From Dromiciops gliroides (Eukaryota > Chordata > Mammalia > Microbiotheria > Microbiotheriidae): DNA of 64,000 nucleotides. Below the pieces are notes generated by a model, which saw only the letters and a list, made by a program, of their open reading frames with translations, was not told the origin of the DNA and ran no database searches. The translations under genes and the position numbers were made by a program. Positions 44,680 to 56,462 of this stretch are shown one piece after another. The DNA is taken from assembly GCF_019393635.1 (NCBI RefSeq), contig NC_057862.1, positions 480,814,669 through 480,878,668 of the forward strand. The letters are read 5' to 3'. Each line of letters begins with the position of its first letter. Position 1 is the stretch's first letter.

Positions 44680-46223
44680 AGTTCCTTTTAGTCAATATGT
44701 CAAATAGTCCACTATGTGCCAGGCACCACAATAATCTCTGGGAATTCAAAGAAAGTAAAACAATTAATAAAACAGTCCCAGACCCCAAGGGGAGGGGACA
44801 TAAAAACTACAATGTATAAACAATACATATGATAAATCCAGGATAATTTCAGTGGTCACAAAGATTAAAGAGTACCAGAAAAGGCTTTTTGCCAAAGAGG
44901 GACTTCAGCTGGAAGTTAAATGAAATCAGAAGCTATGAAGGGGAAATAAGGAGGGACACAGTTCCAAGCATGGGTGATAGCCAGGAAAAACTGTTGGAAT
45001 TAGGACATAAAGTGTTGTGCTTAAGAAACTGCAAGGAATTCAGCATTCCTAAACCTCAGACTGTGTGCAGGGGAGAAAAGATTAAGCAGACTGTCTTATT
45101 AAGGCATTTGATCCTGGAAGTGATAGGGAGCCATTCAAGTTTAGTAGAGGGTCATATGGTCAAACATATGTTTTAGGAAGATCAATTTGACAGCTGAGTG
45201 AATTGGATAAGGGAGAAAATTGAGGCAGGTAGACTAATCAGAAGGTATTGGAAAAGCCCAGGCATGAGGTTATGAAGGCCTGTACCAGGCTGGTAGCAAT
45301 GTCAGAAGAGATAAGGGGCAGATGCAAGAGGTGATATAATGGTAGAAATATTAAGACCTGAGCACTGATTAGAAGTTGTAGAGTGGGGTGAATAATTGAA
45401 AATGCTACCTAAATTGAAAGCCTGGGTGAATGAGATGATTTCTGTAGCATTAACAATAAGAGGGAAGTTAGGATGAGGGGAAGGTTTTGTGGGGAAAAAT
45501 AATGAGTTCAGTTTTGTAGTTGTTGAGTTTCATATACACATTATAATCTAGTATGTCTATTGTCAGGGCCAAATTCAGTATGGGGAGAGTTAATTGGGTG
45601 GCTTGCCATAATATTGGGGTTCAGAAAATAATGGGGTCCAGAGTTTCTCCTTCTCCAAACTGCCTCTTTTTCAGTTATGTCTCCCAGCCTAATAAGAAAG
45701 GAGATAAACAGCCTCTTTTTCATAAACAAATCAGGTTCTATTAATGGGAACAATAATACAACACAGGTGGAGTTAAAAAAACTAGGGACAATGAGAAAGG
45801 GGATAGAGAAAAGGAAAAATGTGACCCACTTCCCAGATGATTAGAATCTAAATCTCTAGGGTAAAAAGGCCCCCCGGGTACCTTGAATAAGCTCTATTTC
45901 CTCAGCTACTCAGAACAGCTTGGGTCTGGCAAAAACTAACTCAAACACTAAAATTGTTTCCAGCCAGCCTTGCTGGAAGGAGCACAAACTCACCACCACC
46001 TGGAATCTGCAGTTCTAAGGAGAATCAGCTTTGCAATGTCTTCTGGTGGAGAGGCAAGATATCCTTGCATATGAAAACAGAAAAGAAATTAGGGCCAAAC
46101 AAATAGATAACCCATAGAAATGATCATTGAACCCATAGTAACTAATGAGATCACAAAGTGGAATATAATAGAAGATAAGAGGGCCCAGAAAAGAGTCTTT
46201 GGGAACACCCACTATTAGTGAGT
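44680..46223 (-). mobile_element. L2 LINE, first part of an interrupted copy
   Basis: Antisense L2 from about 44,685 to 45,558 and 46,036 to 46,223. The right piece still translates on minus to the reverse-transcriptase block 'VPKDSFLGPLIFYYIPL' followed by 'GFNDHFYG'. An LTR-like piece interrupts it at 45,559-46,035, and the copy resumes at 48,505 after another LINE. Confidence 0.78.
45559..46035. mobile_element. LTR-like insertion in L2, unclassified
   Basis: About 477 bp foreign to L2, flanked by ATGTCT at 45,553-45,558 and 46,036-46,041. It has TGTCAGGG near the left end (45,561) and TTTGCA at the right end. No polypurine tract or clear AATAAA is seen, so orientation is undecided. L2 sequence aligns across the gap once one ATGTCT is removed, which supports a true insertion. 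Confidence 0.5.
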
Positions 46224-48497
46224 TGTTGTTGTTCTCCCTTTGGTTTTTGAAGAGAAGCCATGATTACAAGATATTAAGGTCATGATAGTCTGTTAGGTTG
46301 TGGCTGATCAGTCAAATACAAGTTCAGAAGGCTCTACTACAGGTCAGACATAAGTAGTCTGTTAGAGCAATTGGGATGGATCTGTCTCCAGATTTGTGTA
46401 GTTCATGTTTCCTTTGTGCTACTGAGATTCTGCTTTGCTTTGGAGTACAGCACCTTTTTTATTTTTTAAGTCTTAGATAACTGAGTTTTATTATTCAATG
46501 CCCTATAGCACTCACTTGCAACTGCTGAAGAGCTAGACTTTTCAAGAAAGTTAAGTTGACCCGCAGCCTCACCAACCCTCTGCTTCCATGAGGGAATCTC
46601 TTTTGGAAATGCCTAGAATGTCTTCAGATCTCATGCTTGATTTTCTTCAAAACACTTATCACAAACTATGGCAATCAGGGAAGATGATAATGATAATCCC
46701 ACAGTATGGCATATAAACAACTCAACATCCTGTTGAATTCATCACTGTTGGCAGCAAGAGCAAGATGTCACAGACCATTTCTTGGTTCCTTTTTCTCTGT
46801 CAACTGAGGCCCTTTTGTGGATACTTTTCCTTTGGTACCTCTGACATTCAGCTATCATTCTAGAGTAATGAGGTCGATGAAAAGAAAACTACTTTTTATA
46901 GTCTGAACTCTCATTCAACTTAGATTTGTGCTTTTCCTTCTTCTTTTTCTTTTCCTGTTTTCCTCTTCTTATGTTTCACTTTCTTTTTCTTTTTCTTTTG
47001 CTTCTCCTTACATTCTGAGGAGCTGGAAGTACTGCTGTCTTCATCTGAGGTAGAATCCTCTAGTAGCTTCTTTAACTGTTGTATCCTCACATCTTTTTCA
47101 TGATGCTTATTCTCCCTTATGATATCGTACCTGGGATCTTCATGTCCTACTCTGAACTGTTCCAATTTCTGATTGCCTTTGATAAAGAATGGGCATTCTT
47201 TTTCACTTGTTCTGTGTCCATACCACTTACAGCATCAGCATAGCATAACCTTGACTTCTTTGCCCAGGGGCATCCAGAGTCCTGTAGTTGGAGCATGAGT
47301 CAGAAATTCTCTGTCATGTTCATTGCCCGGTACATCTACTATACAGTCTTCTGACTTGGTTTCATCTTCTTTGATAAGTCCAGGAGGAGGCTTTTCATAA
47401 AAGAGGAGGGAGAACAAGGAGGAAGGAGAAGGTGCTCTCATACAGCACTTTTTTTGATCTGGGCATGCCATGCTGGGTTGTCCTATTCCATTGTCTCCCA
47501 TTTCTCACAATCAAGACTAAAGTTCTTCAGAGTGACCTTAAGTGTTCTTTTACCATGTCTTCTGAACTCCTCGTGAGTGCTTGCCTTCTGTGAGTTCTCT
47601 GTAAAATAGTATTTTAAGTAAGAATATGTTTGGCATTTGGGCTACATGCCCAGCCCATTAGGGTTGCACTCTCTGCATTAGAATTTGAATGCTAGACAGG
47701 TGACCTCAAGAGAGTACCTGAGTGGTACCTTATCTTGCCAGTTAATCTTCAGAATCTCCCTAAGACAATTCAAGTGGAATTGGTTCAGTTTTCTGGCATG
47801 GCACTGATAGACTGTTAAGGTTTCATGGACATAAAATAATGAAGTCAGTACAAGGTTCTGAAGACTGTCAGTTTGGAATGCAACCTAATACCTCTTCTCT
47901 CCATAACATTCCTTCAGAACCTCCAAAAATACTGAGCTAGCTCTGGTAATGCATGCATCAATCTCATCGTCTATGTAGACATGCATGGAAATTATATTGC
48001 CATGGGAAGTGAATTTATCCACATCATTCAACATTTCTCCATTTATTGTGACCATATATGGTTGGTCTACGTATGGATGGTGTGGTGCTGCTTGGTGGAG
48101 GAACTCTGTTTTCAATGTGTTTGTTGTCAAGGGAAAATTAACACAAGCCATAGAGAATTGATACATATTATGTTGCATTTCAGTCTTAGAGGATGCAATG
48201 ATTACATAATAATCTGCAAATAAAAAGTTGCAAGCCAACTCTCCCTCAACTTTGGTCTTAGCTTCTAGTCTTTTTAAGTTAAATGAATTTCCAGCAGTGC
48301 AGTAGCTGACTTTGATTCCATTTTCATCCTTGTTTAAGGCATCTGAAATTACAGAAAGCATGATGCCAAAAAAGCAGGCGCAGAGCCCCGCTTCACTCCA
48401 TTGATTACTAGGAAAGCATGAGAGTATGGTCTTTCATCCAGAACTCATGAGGACATGCCATCAGGAAACAGGCTTATAATACTGATGAACTTCTCTG
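46224..48497 (-). mobile_element. LINE with (CAA)n tail carrying an RP9 retrocopy
   Basis: On minus, 47,885-48,361 encodes a decayed non-LTR reverse transcriptase: 'LKRLEAKTKVEGELACNFLFADYY' region (F-A-D-Y in place of Y-A-D-D), 'KTEFLHQAAPHHPY', 'VTINGEMLNDVDKFTSHGNI'. The family is the same as at 34.77 kb, where the C-terminus is kept. The 3' end is a (CAA)n tail (TTGTTGTTG at 46,222 on plus). Duplication AGTGAGT at 46,217-46,223 and 48,498-48,504. It is inserted in L2 and itself interrupted by the RP9 pseudogene. Confidence 0.8.
46454..47440 (-). pseudogene. RP9: Processed pseudogene of RP9 (PAP-1, pre-mRNA splicing-associated)
   Basis: Minus-strand frames match RP9 from FYEKPPPGLIKEDE (codon at 47,402) through the block ending GLWMPLGKEVKVM. 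A zinc-knuckle region follows (KECPFFIKGNQK), then EQFRVGHEDPRYDIIRENK, the SDEDSS-rich stretch and the Lys-rich tail, with the final codons at about 46,889. It lacks introns. The tryptophan after KVMLC is replaced by TGA at 47,235-47,237. A frameshift in the Lys-rich region moves the last residues to another frame. No RP9-like sequence is seen before FYEKPPP.

An AATAAA (46,487-46,492) and an A-rich tail at the left end, plus the duplication TACAGCAC-TTTTTT at 46,446 and 47,441, mark an L1-mobilised mRNA copy. Not expected to make RP9 protein. Confidence 0.9.
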
Positions 48498-48504
48498 AGT
48501 GAGT

Positions 48505-49610
48505 GTGACATGGATAAAGATACAGAAAAGTTGCAATAGAAGAAGCAGAATTTAGTCAGACAAGAGGAGAATAAAAAGAGAATTATCACAAAAAGCTAAA
48601 GGGAAGAGAGTGCAAGGAGAAAAGGGTGACTAACTATCAAGGGCTACAGAGAAGTGAAGAAAATGAGGATTGTGAAAAAGTCATTTGATTTGGGAATTTA
48701 GAAACCATTAGTAATTGTGGAAAGGGCAGTTTTAGTTGAAAGATATTAGGAATACAGATTACAAAGAGTTAAGAAGAGAGTGAGAGAAAAGGAAGTGGAG
48801 ATATCTATTGTAGATACCTTTCTCAAGAAATTTAGCCCCCAAAAGGAGGAGTATTACAGGATGATATTTATCATGGATGAGCAGATCAAGCGAATTTCTA
48901 AAGAAAGAAGGAGATGTGAATGTAAGTAGGTAGTAAGGCCTTTAAACAAAGAGTTGTTTTTTTATAAACAAAGAAGAATTTACCTTGGTAAGGAGAAAGA
49001 CCACTTCTTCATGTGAAATAGAGATTAAAAAATAGTAGAAGACATTTGAGTATTGTCAGTTGAGAAATGGATATGAGAGGGTAATCTTGTGAAAGACCTC
49101 ATATTTTTCAGTGAAATATGAGACAGTTCTTAGCTGAGAATGTAGGGAAGAGGAGCTATGGAGAATTTGAGAAGGAATAAAATGTTTGGGGAAATCTACT
49201 ATAGTGTGTGGGATAGAGAATCAATTAGAGGAATATAAAAGGATTGCATCATTGCAGTGAGGGCTTAGTAGAAATTATGTAACATACACTTATAGTGGAC
49301 CCAGCTAGCACAGCTTTATGATTTTCTTCAGTTTTGTTTATAGCTCAAGAGTAAGTGTTACGGTAGCAGATAATGAAAATAATCCAAGGCTTGGACTTTA
49401 GAGGGCCAAGATCTTTATTTGAATAAGTAGATAAGGGACCTGGGAAAAGAGGACAGGGTAGAGATGAACTAGTTCATCAAAGGTTAGTAATGGGAAAGAG
49501 AAGACAGAGTAGCTAGTGCAGGGATGATGGTCTGGGAAAGAAAGGAAAGGTAGAGAAATTGGAAGTGACAGTGAGGGTAAAGAACAGAGTTTGGACTTAC
49601 ATATGCATAT
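48505..49610 (-). mobile_element. L2 LINE, continuation of the interrupted copy
   Basis: Antisense L2 resumes with 'tgacatggataaagatacag' and continues ('gaaaatgaggattgtgaaaa', 'cctttctcaagaaatttagc', 'catggatgagcagatcaagc'). Removing the LINE at 46,224-48,497 restores one collinear L2. Confidence 0.75.
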
Positions 49611-50378
49611 GAATCTCAAGATTTGTAAATTTCAAGGAAAAAAAATTGACAAAAACTAAGAGGTCCCAATTTTACATAAAACATTGCAGGTAGTGATATA
49701 GCTAGAAGTATGTCTTAAGGAATAAAAGTTATAACTCGAATGAGCTTGAAGAATGACTTTGAAGTACAAAAGGGGTCATTTATATGAATGGATACAAATG
49801 TAGCCATAGAAAATTTTGGACAGTGACAACCCTGTGATAGATTGGGCACTTTCATATTATCAGAGAAGTCGCAAGAACAACAAACATCTTGGATATGGGA
49901 AATAACGCTTTGGAAACCAAAAATCAATGATGATTTTTGACACTACTTAAATGTGTCATTCTGGTAAAGTCATGTCAAGTTTCTTTGCCAAAGATCCTTT
50001 TCCTAATTGTCATCATTTATATAGAACTTTAAGGTTTATGAAGTGCTTCACATATATGTTGTCACATTTGAGTCTTATAGCAACACTTGGGGATGAAGTG
50101 CTATTGTTATCCCCAGTTTCTAGAGGAGAAAACTAGTTGAGGGAGGTGACTTTTCCAGGGTCACATAGTGAGTATCAGATGTAGGATCCAAACTCCAATC
50201 TTCCTGATTTCAAGGATATCACTTTATCTATTTCACCATATATAAATAAACAGGTTTTACTTGGTTATCTTCAGGGATAGTATACTATTAGAACACTCAG
50301 TCCACATTTCATTAACAGTTTTCTCTCTGCTTACAAACAATGCAGCCTTATCTGTCTGTACTACCTAGTAAGCTGGGA
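49611..50378. other. Unassigned DNA and MIR (-)
   Basis: 49,620-50,000 has no recognised family. An antisense MIR/THER occupies about 50,005-50,245 ('tttagaggagaaaacta'-type core). 50,250-50,378 unassigned. Confidence 0.5.
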
Positions 50379-50605
50379 TAAAAATGTTTTCTATTTGTTT
50401 CAGCCTGTTTTCATATCCTGGAACTTGATCAGTTTTCCATAAATGTAATATAAAAAACAGCCAAGAAATGTAAAAATCATACTGGAAAGATAGGAGGAGA
50501 CTATGTTTTTTAGGCCTTTGAGTGCCAAATAGAGGATTTTGTATTTAAGCCTAGAGGTGTGTAACATGGTTGGGTCTGTGCTTTAGGAATATCACTTAAG
50601 TGATT
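50379..50605. repeat. Copy 1 of a duplicated L1/L2 junction
   Basis: Shares 'tttcatatcctgga', 'tgatcagttttccataaa', 'gcctttgagtgccaaataga' and 'ctgtgctttaggaa' in the same order and orientation with 53,445-53,650. The left half looks like antisense L1, the right half like antisense L2. Small insertions or deletions separate the copies. (TA)n at about 50,607-50,645 follows. Confidence 0.7.
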
Positions 50606-50645
50606 ATATATATACACATATATGTGTGTATATATATATATATAT

Positions 50646-51627
50646 CCTATTATATTGACTATGAGACTAATGCATTTTGCTTATAACTCACCACCCTCAT
50701 CTCATGTTTGAGAGTCTGTCCTATGGTAAAGGAGGACCTTAGAGCTAGCCATTCTTTTCTGCCTGAGGAAGTTTGCCAGAATGTCCTTCGACAATCCACA
50801 GCCCAAGCTCATCTTTCCTTTGCAGCCCCGGCCTTCTAGTGACTCCATTTGAATAGAGCCCCAGAATCACTTTGAGTTGCTGAGCAGAAGCCACTCTAAT
50901 CTCTGCAGAGAGATTTGCCCCTCACTGAACAAGTGGCACAGCTAAGACTAGCAAGATTGGCCACTGCATAATAGGGATTTCTATTCATTTTGTATTGCTG
51001 AGATGGAGGATGGTCTGTCTGAAGTAATACTACAATGATGAATTGAAAATAATAAACGGTCATTAGTAGTATAAGCAATTTAATGAGGAAAACTTCCTTT
51101 CAGAATTGCTGATCTACTGATAAGACTAGGCCGGGCCAAATCAAACATATATCTTTGTTCATTTCTGCTACATAGCCTCTGCAGGCACCCAAGTCTTATC
51201 CCCATGACTAGCACTGACTAAGCATTGGCAAGAATAGCTGGTTCTATAGCTTCAGGAAATATGACTTGACTTTTTTTTCTTTTTTCTTTTGAAAAAAAAA
51301 TCTTAAACCTCAAATCATTCTTTATCAAGGATCCAAAGAATAAAGTTGCATTTTGACCTGTAGAAGAATAACTGAGAAAAGAAACAGTTGCTTTGAAGAC
51401 AGTAAGTTGACATTAGAGAAAAACAAATCAAAATAGTATACTATATACAAAGGAAAGGTACATACTTGGGGGGAAGAAACTCTGGGGAAGGAAGAGTGAA
51501 TATCAGTTTTCTAAAAAAAAGTCCTCTCTAGCAAAAATGAAATATGTCTGAGAGACTAGCTATTGCTCTTGGAAAATGAATGTGCCAATTCATTTCAATT
51601 CAATTCAAATCAATAAAATATTTTAAG
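50646..51627. other. Unassigned DNA
   Basis: Nearly 1 kb in which I see no repeat family, RNA or defensible reading frame. Confidence 0.4.
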
Positions 51628-51773
51628 GGGGCAGCTAGGTGGTGCAGTGGATAAAGCCCTGGCCCTGGATTCAGAAGGACCTGAGTTCAAATCTAGCCTC
51701 AGACACTTGAAACATACTAGCTGTGTGACCCTGGGCAAGTCACTTAACCCTCATTGCCCCATAAAAAAAAAAT
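51628..51773 (+). mobile_element. tRNA-derived marsupial SINE
   Basis: Complete sense copy: head 'gggggcagctaggtggtgca', B-box-like 'gagttcaaatct', core 'agctgtgtgaccctgggcaa', and tail 'cattgccccataaaaaaaaa'. Confidence 0.93.
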
Positions 51774-52754
51774 TAAGCTCTTGCTACACTGATGGAGATA
51801 TAAAGTTTAGCAAGAAGTGTATTCCTGCCTTTTTGGAGGTTACACTCTAATAGAGATGTCTTATAATTGAGATACATCAAGTATTTTGAATATTACAAAA
51901 TGATTTACATATATCATCTAATTTATACTACTGAGGAAAGTGTTAAAGGTATTTTAATAGATGAGGAAACTGAGGTTTAGGATGTTTAATTGACTTGCTC
52001 ATAATTACAAAGCTGGTAAGTGTCAAAAACACAATTTAGGCAAAAGTCTTTTTGACTCCAAGTCCAGTACCATATTACCTCTTCTAAGATCATAGAGTCT
52101 AAGATTTAGTTAAAAGATACTTCAAAGGCCATCTAGTTCAACAGTTTTATAGATGGGGAAACTGAGTTTCAAGGAGGTTGTGATTTTTGAACAAGGTCAA
52201 ATAGGTAGTTAGTATTACAAGGTCAAATAGGTAGTTAGTATTTATTACAAGTTGTATTTAAATATTGGTCTTTTTGACTTAAAAAAAGGATTCTTTCAAG
52301 TATATTACTCCATAAAGACATTAAAAATACTAACACTGGGAGAAAATAAATTTGATAGAAGCTTTTAGTTATGATTTAATTTTGTCCTACATTGTTTTTT
52401 GATTGTTAGTTTTTTAAATTCCTTTATGTTTTACATAATTTTTCAGACTTTGGATAATTTGTTTTTATAATTCATATTATCTTAATCACATTCATGATAA
52501 CATTTCTTAAATACCTATCTATTGATTTGTGATCATTTTGTCATTCAATTAAGCAAAGTGTTTCAAATAATTTTATGCCAACTTAATTGATTATGAATTA
52601 TCTTTCATTGTTAAGCACAGTAATTTTTTCTTCCCCATTTAATTAAATAAAGACTATTTTATTACTTTATTAATAGCTTTCAGTATTATTTATCAATTAA
52701 ATTATTTTTAATCTCTCTTTTGATTTTCATTACGTGTATGTTGGATAATGAGTT
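51774..52754. repeat. MIR remnants with a perfect tandem duplication, then AT-rich DNA
   Basis: Antisense MIRs at about 51,880-52,080 and 52,085-52,310. The second contains a perfect 26-bp tandem duplication of 'acaaggtcaaataggtagtt' plus 'agtatt' (52,191-52,216/52,217-52,242). 52,310-52,750 is AT-rich and unassigned. Confidence 0.6.
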
Positions 52755-53043
52755 GGTGCAGAGGATAGAGTTCTGAGCCTGGAGTTAGGAAGACTCATCT
52801 CCCTGAGTTCAAATCTGGTCTTAGACACTAACTACCTGTGTAACCCTGGGCAAATCACTTTTGTTTCCCTCAGTTTCCTCATATGTAAAATAAGGTGGGG
52901 AAAGAAATGGCAAATCACTCCAGTATCTTTGCCAATAAATCCCCAAATGGAGTCACAAAGAATCAGACATGACTGAAAAATGACTGAAGAGTAACTACAG
53001 ATACACAGACACACATACTGAACAGCAACAATATATAGATTGT

Positions 53044-53091
<48 letters not shown>

Positions 53092-53094
53092 TTG
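52755..53094 (+). mobile_element. MIR-like CORE SINE, long form, then (TA)n
   Basis: Sense SINE at about 52,755-53,030 ('aaatggcaaatcactccagt', 'agtcacaaagaatcagacat'), followed by (TA)n at about 53,047-53,088. Confidence 0.82.
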
Positions 53095-53510
53095 CTTTTC
53101 TAGTTATTTTTTAAGTTGTAGCACCAGTTCATAAATCTGTTCTTTGTTATGATTTTTGCTGTTGTTGTTGATGATGTTCTATTTTGTTGTTGTGTTGATG
53201 ATAAAATATCCAGTTCATTAATTTGTTCTTTCTCATTTTTGCTGATTAACGTGTTTAGAGATAGAATTCTTTCTCTAATGACTACTTTGGCTGCATCCCA
53301 AATATTTTGAAATTATGTTATCTATTGTTGACATTTTAAAATAAATTCTTTATTATTTTCATGATGAGGATTATGTTAGTCTCCTTTTAACTTTTTCTTG
53401 AAATGCCCTTTATTGATTGTAATTTTACTCTTTGGGGGTCAGTAATAAAAGTGTTTACTATTTGTTTTTGCCTATTTTCATATCCTGGAGCATGATCAGT
53501 TTTCCATAAA
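53095..53510 (-). mobile_element. L1 ORF2 fragment
   Basis: Antisense L1 ORF2 by resemblance: 'atttgttctttctcattttt', 'actttggctgcatcccaaat', 'tgatcagttttccataaaag'. It contains a GTT-rich stretch at about 53,158-53,195. It ends against L2, and the same junction is present at 50.4 kb. Confidence 0.55.
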
Positions 53511-54185
53511 AGTAACAGCCTAGAAATGTAAAAAAATACTGGAAATACAGGAGGGGACTAGGTTTTGCAGGCCTTTGAGTGCCAAATAGAGGATTTTGTG
53601 GTGTGTAGCATGGTTGTCTCTGTGCTTTAGGAAAATCACTTAATTGACTGAGTGAAAGAAAGGCTGGATTGGGGAGATACTTGAGGCAGGCAGACCCACC
53701 AGCAACCTATTGCAACAGTCCAAGTGCAAGGTGATGAGAGCCTGCAAAAAATTGCGGTACTTTCAGAAAAAAGAAGGAAGAGGTGAAATCTACAGTTCTT
53801 GGCAACAGATTGAATATGAGTCATAAGAGATATTTATATGGCCAGTGTTACTTCTGGTTTTTAAGCCAAGTGGATGTGAGGATTGCATTGCCTTCTTCAA
53901 TGATAGGAAAGGTAAGAGGGAGTAAGAATTTTGGGGTGATGATAATGATCTAATTCTCAAAATGGCTACTGGACATGTGGTTTGAGATAGCTGAAAGGCG
54001 ATTGGAAATTGTGATATTGGATGTTAGCAGAGGGTTTGGGACAATATAGGTAGATTTGAGAATCATCAGAATGGAGAGGATAATTAAATCCACTGGAGAT
54101 GATGATAATATCAAGTGAAACAGTATAAAGGTAGAAGAATTGAGGCCTTAGGACAGAAACTTGGACACACCCATGGTTAAACAAA
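53511..54185 (-). mobile_element. L2 reverse-transcriptase fragment
   Basis: Minus-strand translation at 53,966-54,184 gives the L2 block 'SVLRPQFFYLYTVSLDI' followed by 'GFNYPLHSDDSQIYL' (catalytic box F/Y-x-D-D seen as HSDD). Further along, 53,636-53,824 matches the downstream thumb region. Confidence 0.75.
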
Positions 54186-54803
54186 GAAACCTATTTTTTC
54201 TAGCTGTGCTACATGAAATGTTGTATTATTTTAATATTAGTTATGATGTGAATTTATGATAAGTTATATAAAATCACATATCAAATTTATCTAGACCAAC
54301 AAGAAACCTAATTAAGTGGGGACAAGATAGGTGTACTTTTTTATGTCTTGATAAACCAGCCATGAACACTATGGACAACTTTTTCAAATGAGAATGAATT
54401 TAATGAGTTTGTGCTCACACAGGAGATCATATTGCCTCCACAACCATTTAGCATGGTTGGTGTCATATATTCTTGAATCAAACCTTTCTCTAGAGTTTCT
54501 CTATATATCAACAGGGCCTAGGAAAAAGGAATACTCTAAAGAGCAGCACCTTAATCCTGCTCACTCCTGGTTAATGGTTCCACTTCTCCTGCCAAATCAG
54601 CTCACTGAGATCATGAACACTGTGTCTCAAATATACTTAACTGACTAGGAAAACCAAAGACTTTACCCGGGACTACAGTAGGAAACTTTTTCCTAACTTA
54701 CCTTATTAAGGATTTATGTACATTTTCCAGTGTTCTTGGCTACAGTGACTGATCAAGCACCAATTATCTTGGTATCTCTATGTGCATGGGAGTACATATA
54801 TTT

Positions 54804-54805
<2 letters not shown>
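54186..54805. other. Unassigned DNA
   Basis: No repeat family, RNA or defensible frame recognised. Confidence 0.4.
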
Positions 54806-54839
<34 letters not shown>

Positions 54840-54976
54840 TAGTGAGGCAATTGGGGTTAAGTGACTTGCCCAGGGTCACACAGCTAGTAAGTGTTAAGTG
54901 TCTGAGGCCGGATTTGAACTCAGGTACTCCTGACTCCAGGGCCGGTGCTCTATCCACTGTGCCACCTAGCTGCCCG
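54806..54976 (-). mobile_element. SINE with (GT)n tract at its tail
   Basis: Antisense SINE body 54,840-54,976, little diverged. A (GT)15 run (54,806-54,835) sits where the A-tail would be and probably grew from or next to it. The flanks 'acatatatttt' and 'atatatatttac' may be a decayed duplication. Confidence 0.88.
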
Positions 54977-56317
54977 GGGAATATATATATTTACACAGAA
55001 ACAAGTAGGAATATAATATAACATTTATATCCATATCCACCCAGAATATTTCTACATGGAACATCAGATCAACATTTTTGATTGAATTGGCTTATTGATG
55101 CAAAGGATATTTTTAAATTAAAAAAAAATCTTTACTGAATCTAGCAATTCATAAAAACATAGTATCAACTGTTTAGATTGGAGCTTAGAAGCGTTCTAAT
55201 CCAATCTTCTCAATTAAGGAAGAATTAAGATAAAAAACTGAATACCCAGGAAAGTGACTTGCCCAATGTCACACAAATAGTAAATGACCAAGCTAGGATT
55301 TGAAATCATGTTCTCTGAATCCAGTTCATTTTAACCTATTGCTTTTATGAACTCACTGAATCAACTTCTTATCATGACTATACATATTCAGGAGACTTTT
55401 TTTTCTTTGCATTTTCTTTACACATTCACCAATATAGTGTGTACCTGGATTGTATTATTATTGAAAAGGGTGGGAAAGAAAGATTTAAGCTAATAAAGTT
55501 TTCATCATAAAAGAAGCTGAGATCATTTTGAAAATTCTCACCTCATGGGAAAGTTAATGCAACTTGAAACAGAAATGGCATAGATGTTAATCAATTTGAA
55601 ATTACTGTTTTGTAAAAAAACTCTTCTTGAAAATCACTAACTTGTTGCTGAGATAAAGTCCGTCATGACAAAGTTAAAAATGTGTTTGACAAAGTCTAAC
55701 ATTTAGCATCTGATAAAAATAATGAACATAGCCCAAGGACTCCAGTCTCCCCCAATAGTTCCTTTGCCATTAAGATAAGAGGTAGCTATGAGAGACTCTG
55801 GCAGAGACTGAATTATACGGAAATAATAACTTATGCTTACAGAAGGCCTTTCACCTCAAAAGTCATTTACAAAGGTACACTGATAGACTATTCCAAGATC
55901 ACCTTGTCCACTGAAGTGAAGCTAGTTCTGGGGTGAAACACAACAGGCATTTAATTGTACCCCAACCATGCATAATGATTTAGCTCCATTAAACTAAGGA
56001 TAAAAAACAGTAAATCATCATGAATTCATTCTGAGAGAGTTATGGAGGAATTTTTTTAGTCCAATAAGTAGAAGGAAAGTTAGAACTCTAGGCTAACTAC
56101 CCTAACTGTACATATGATAAACTAGGGATGCAGAGGAATATGGTGATTTGTCCAATGCCACCTATTTGCTTATTCAAAGAACTAAATTCTAGAACCCAGT
56201 TTTCATGAATCCAACTCACAGTTCTTTCCACTGCAATAATATATGCCTTAGGATTGCCTTGGGATACCTTTTAAACATCTTAAGAGTTTTTACTGAATAT
56301 AATGACCAATTTTTTCA
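54977..56317. other. MIR fragments and unassigned DNA
   Basis: Antisense MIRs at about 55,180-55,345 and 56,085-56,245. 55,345-56,080 contains nothing recognised. Confidence 0.45.
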
Positions 56318-56462
56318 ATCTTTTTTTTTCATGGCAATGGGGGTTAAGTGACCTGCCAGGATCACACAGCTAGTAAGTGTCAAGTGTCTGAGGCCAGATT
56401 TGAACTCAGGTACTCCTGAATCCAGGGCCAGTGCTTTATCCACTGCACCACCTAGCTGGCCC
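56318..56462 (-). mobile_element. tRNA-derived marsupial SINE
   Basis: Full-length antisense copy with T9 tail. 'ataatgaccaatt' / 'ataatgatcaatt' flank it as an imperfect duplication. Confidence 0.9.

Noticed and set aside
44889-45176. 95-codon plus frame
   Set aside because: Antisense of L2 ORF2 in conserved phase; not a gene.
47981-48223. 80-codon plus frame
   Set aside because: Shadow of the minus-strand reverse transcriptase of the LINE.
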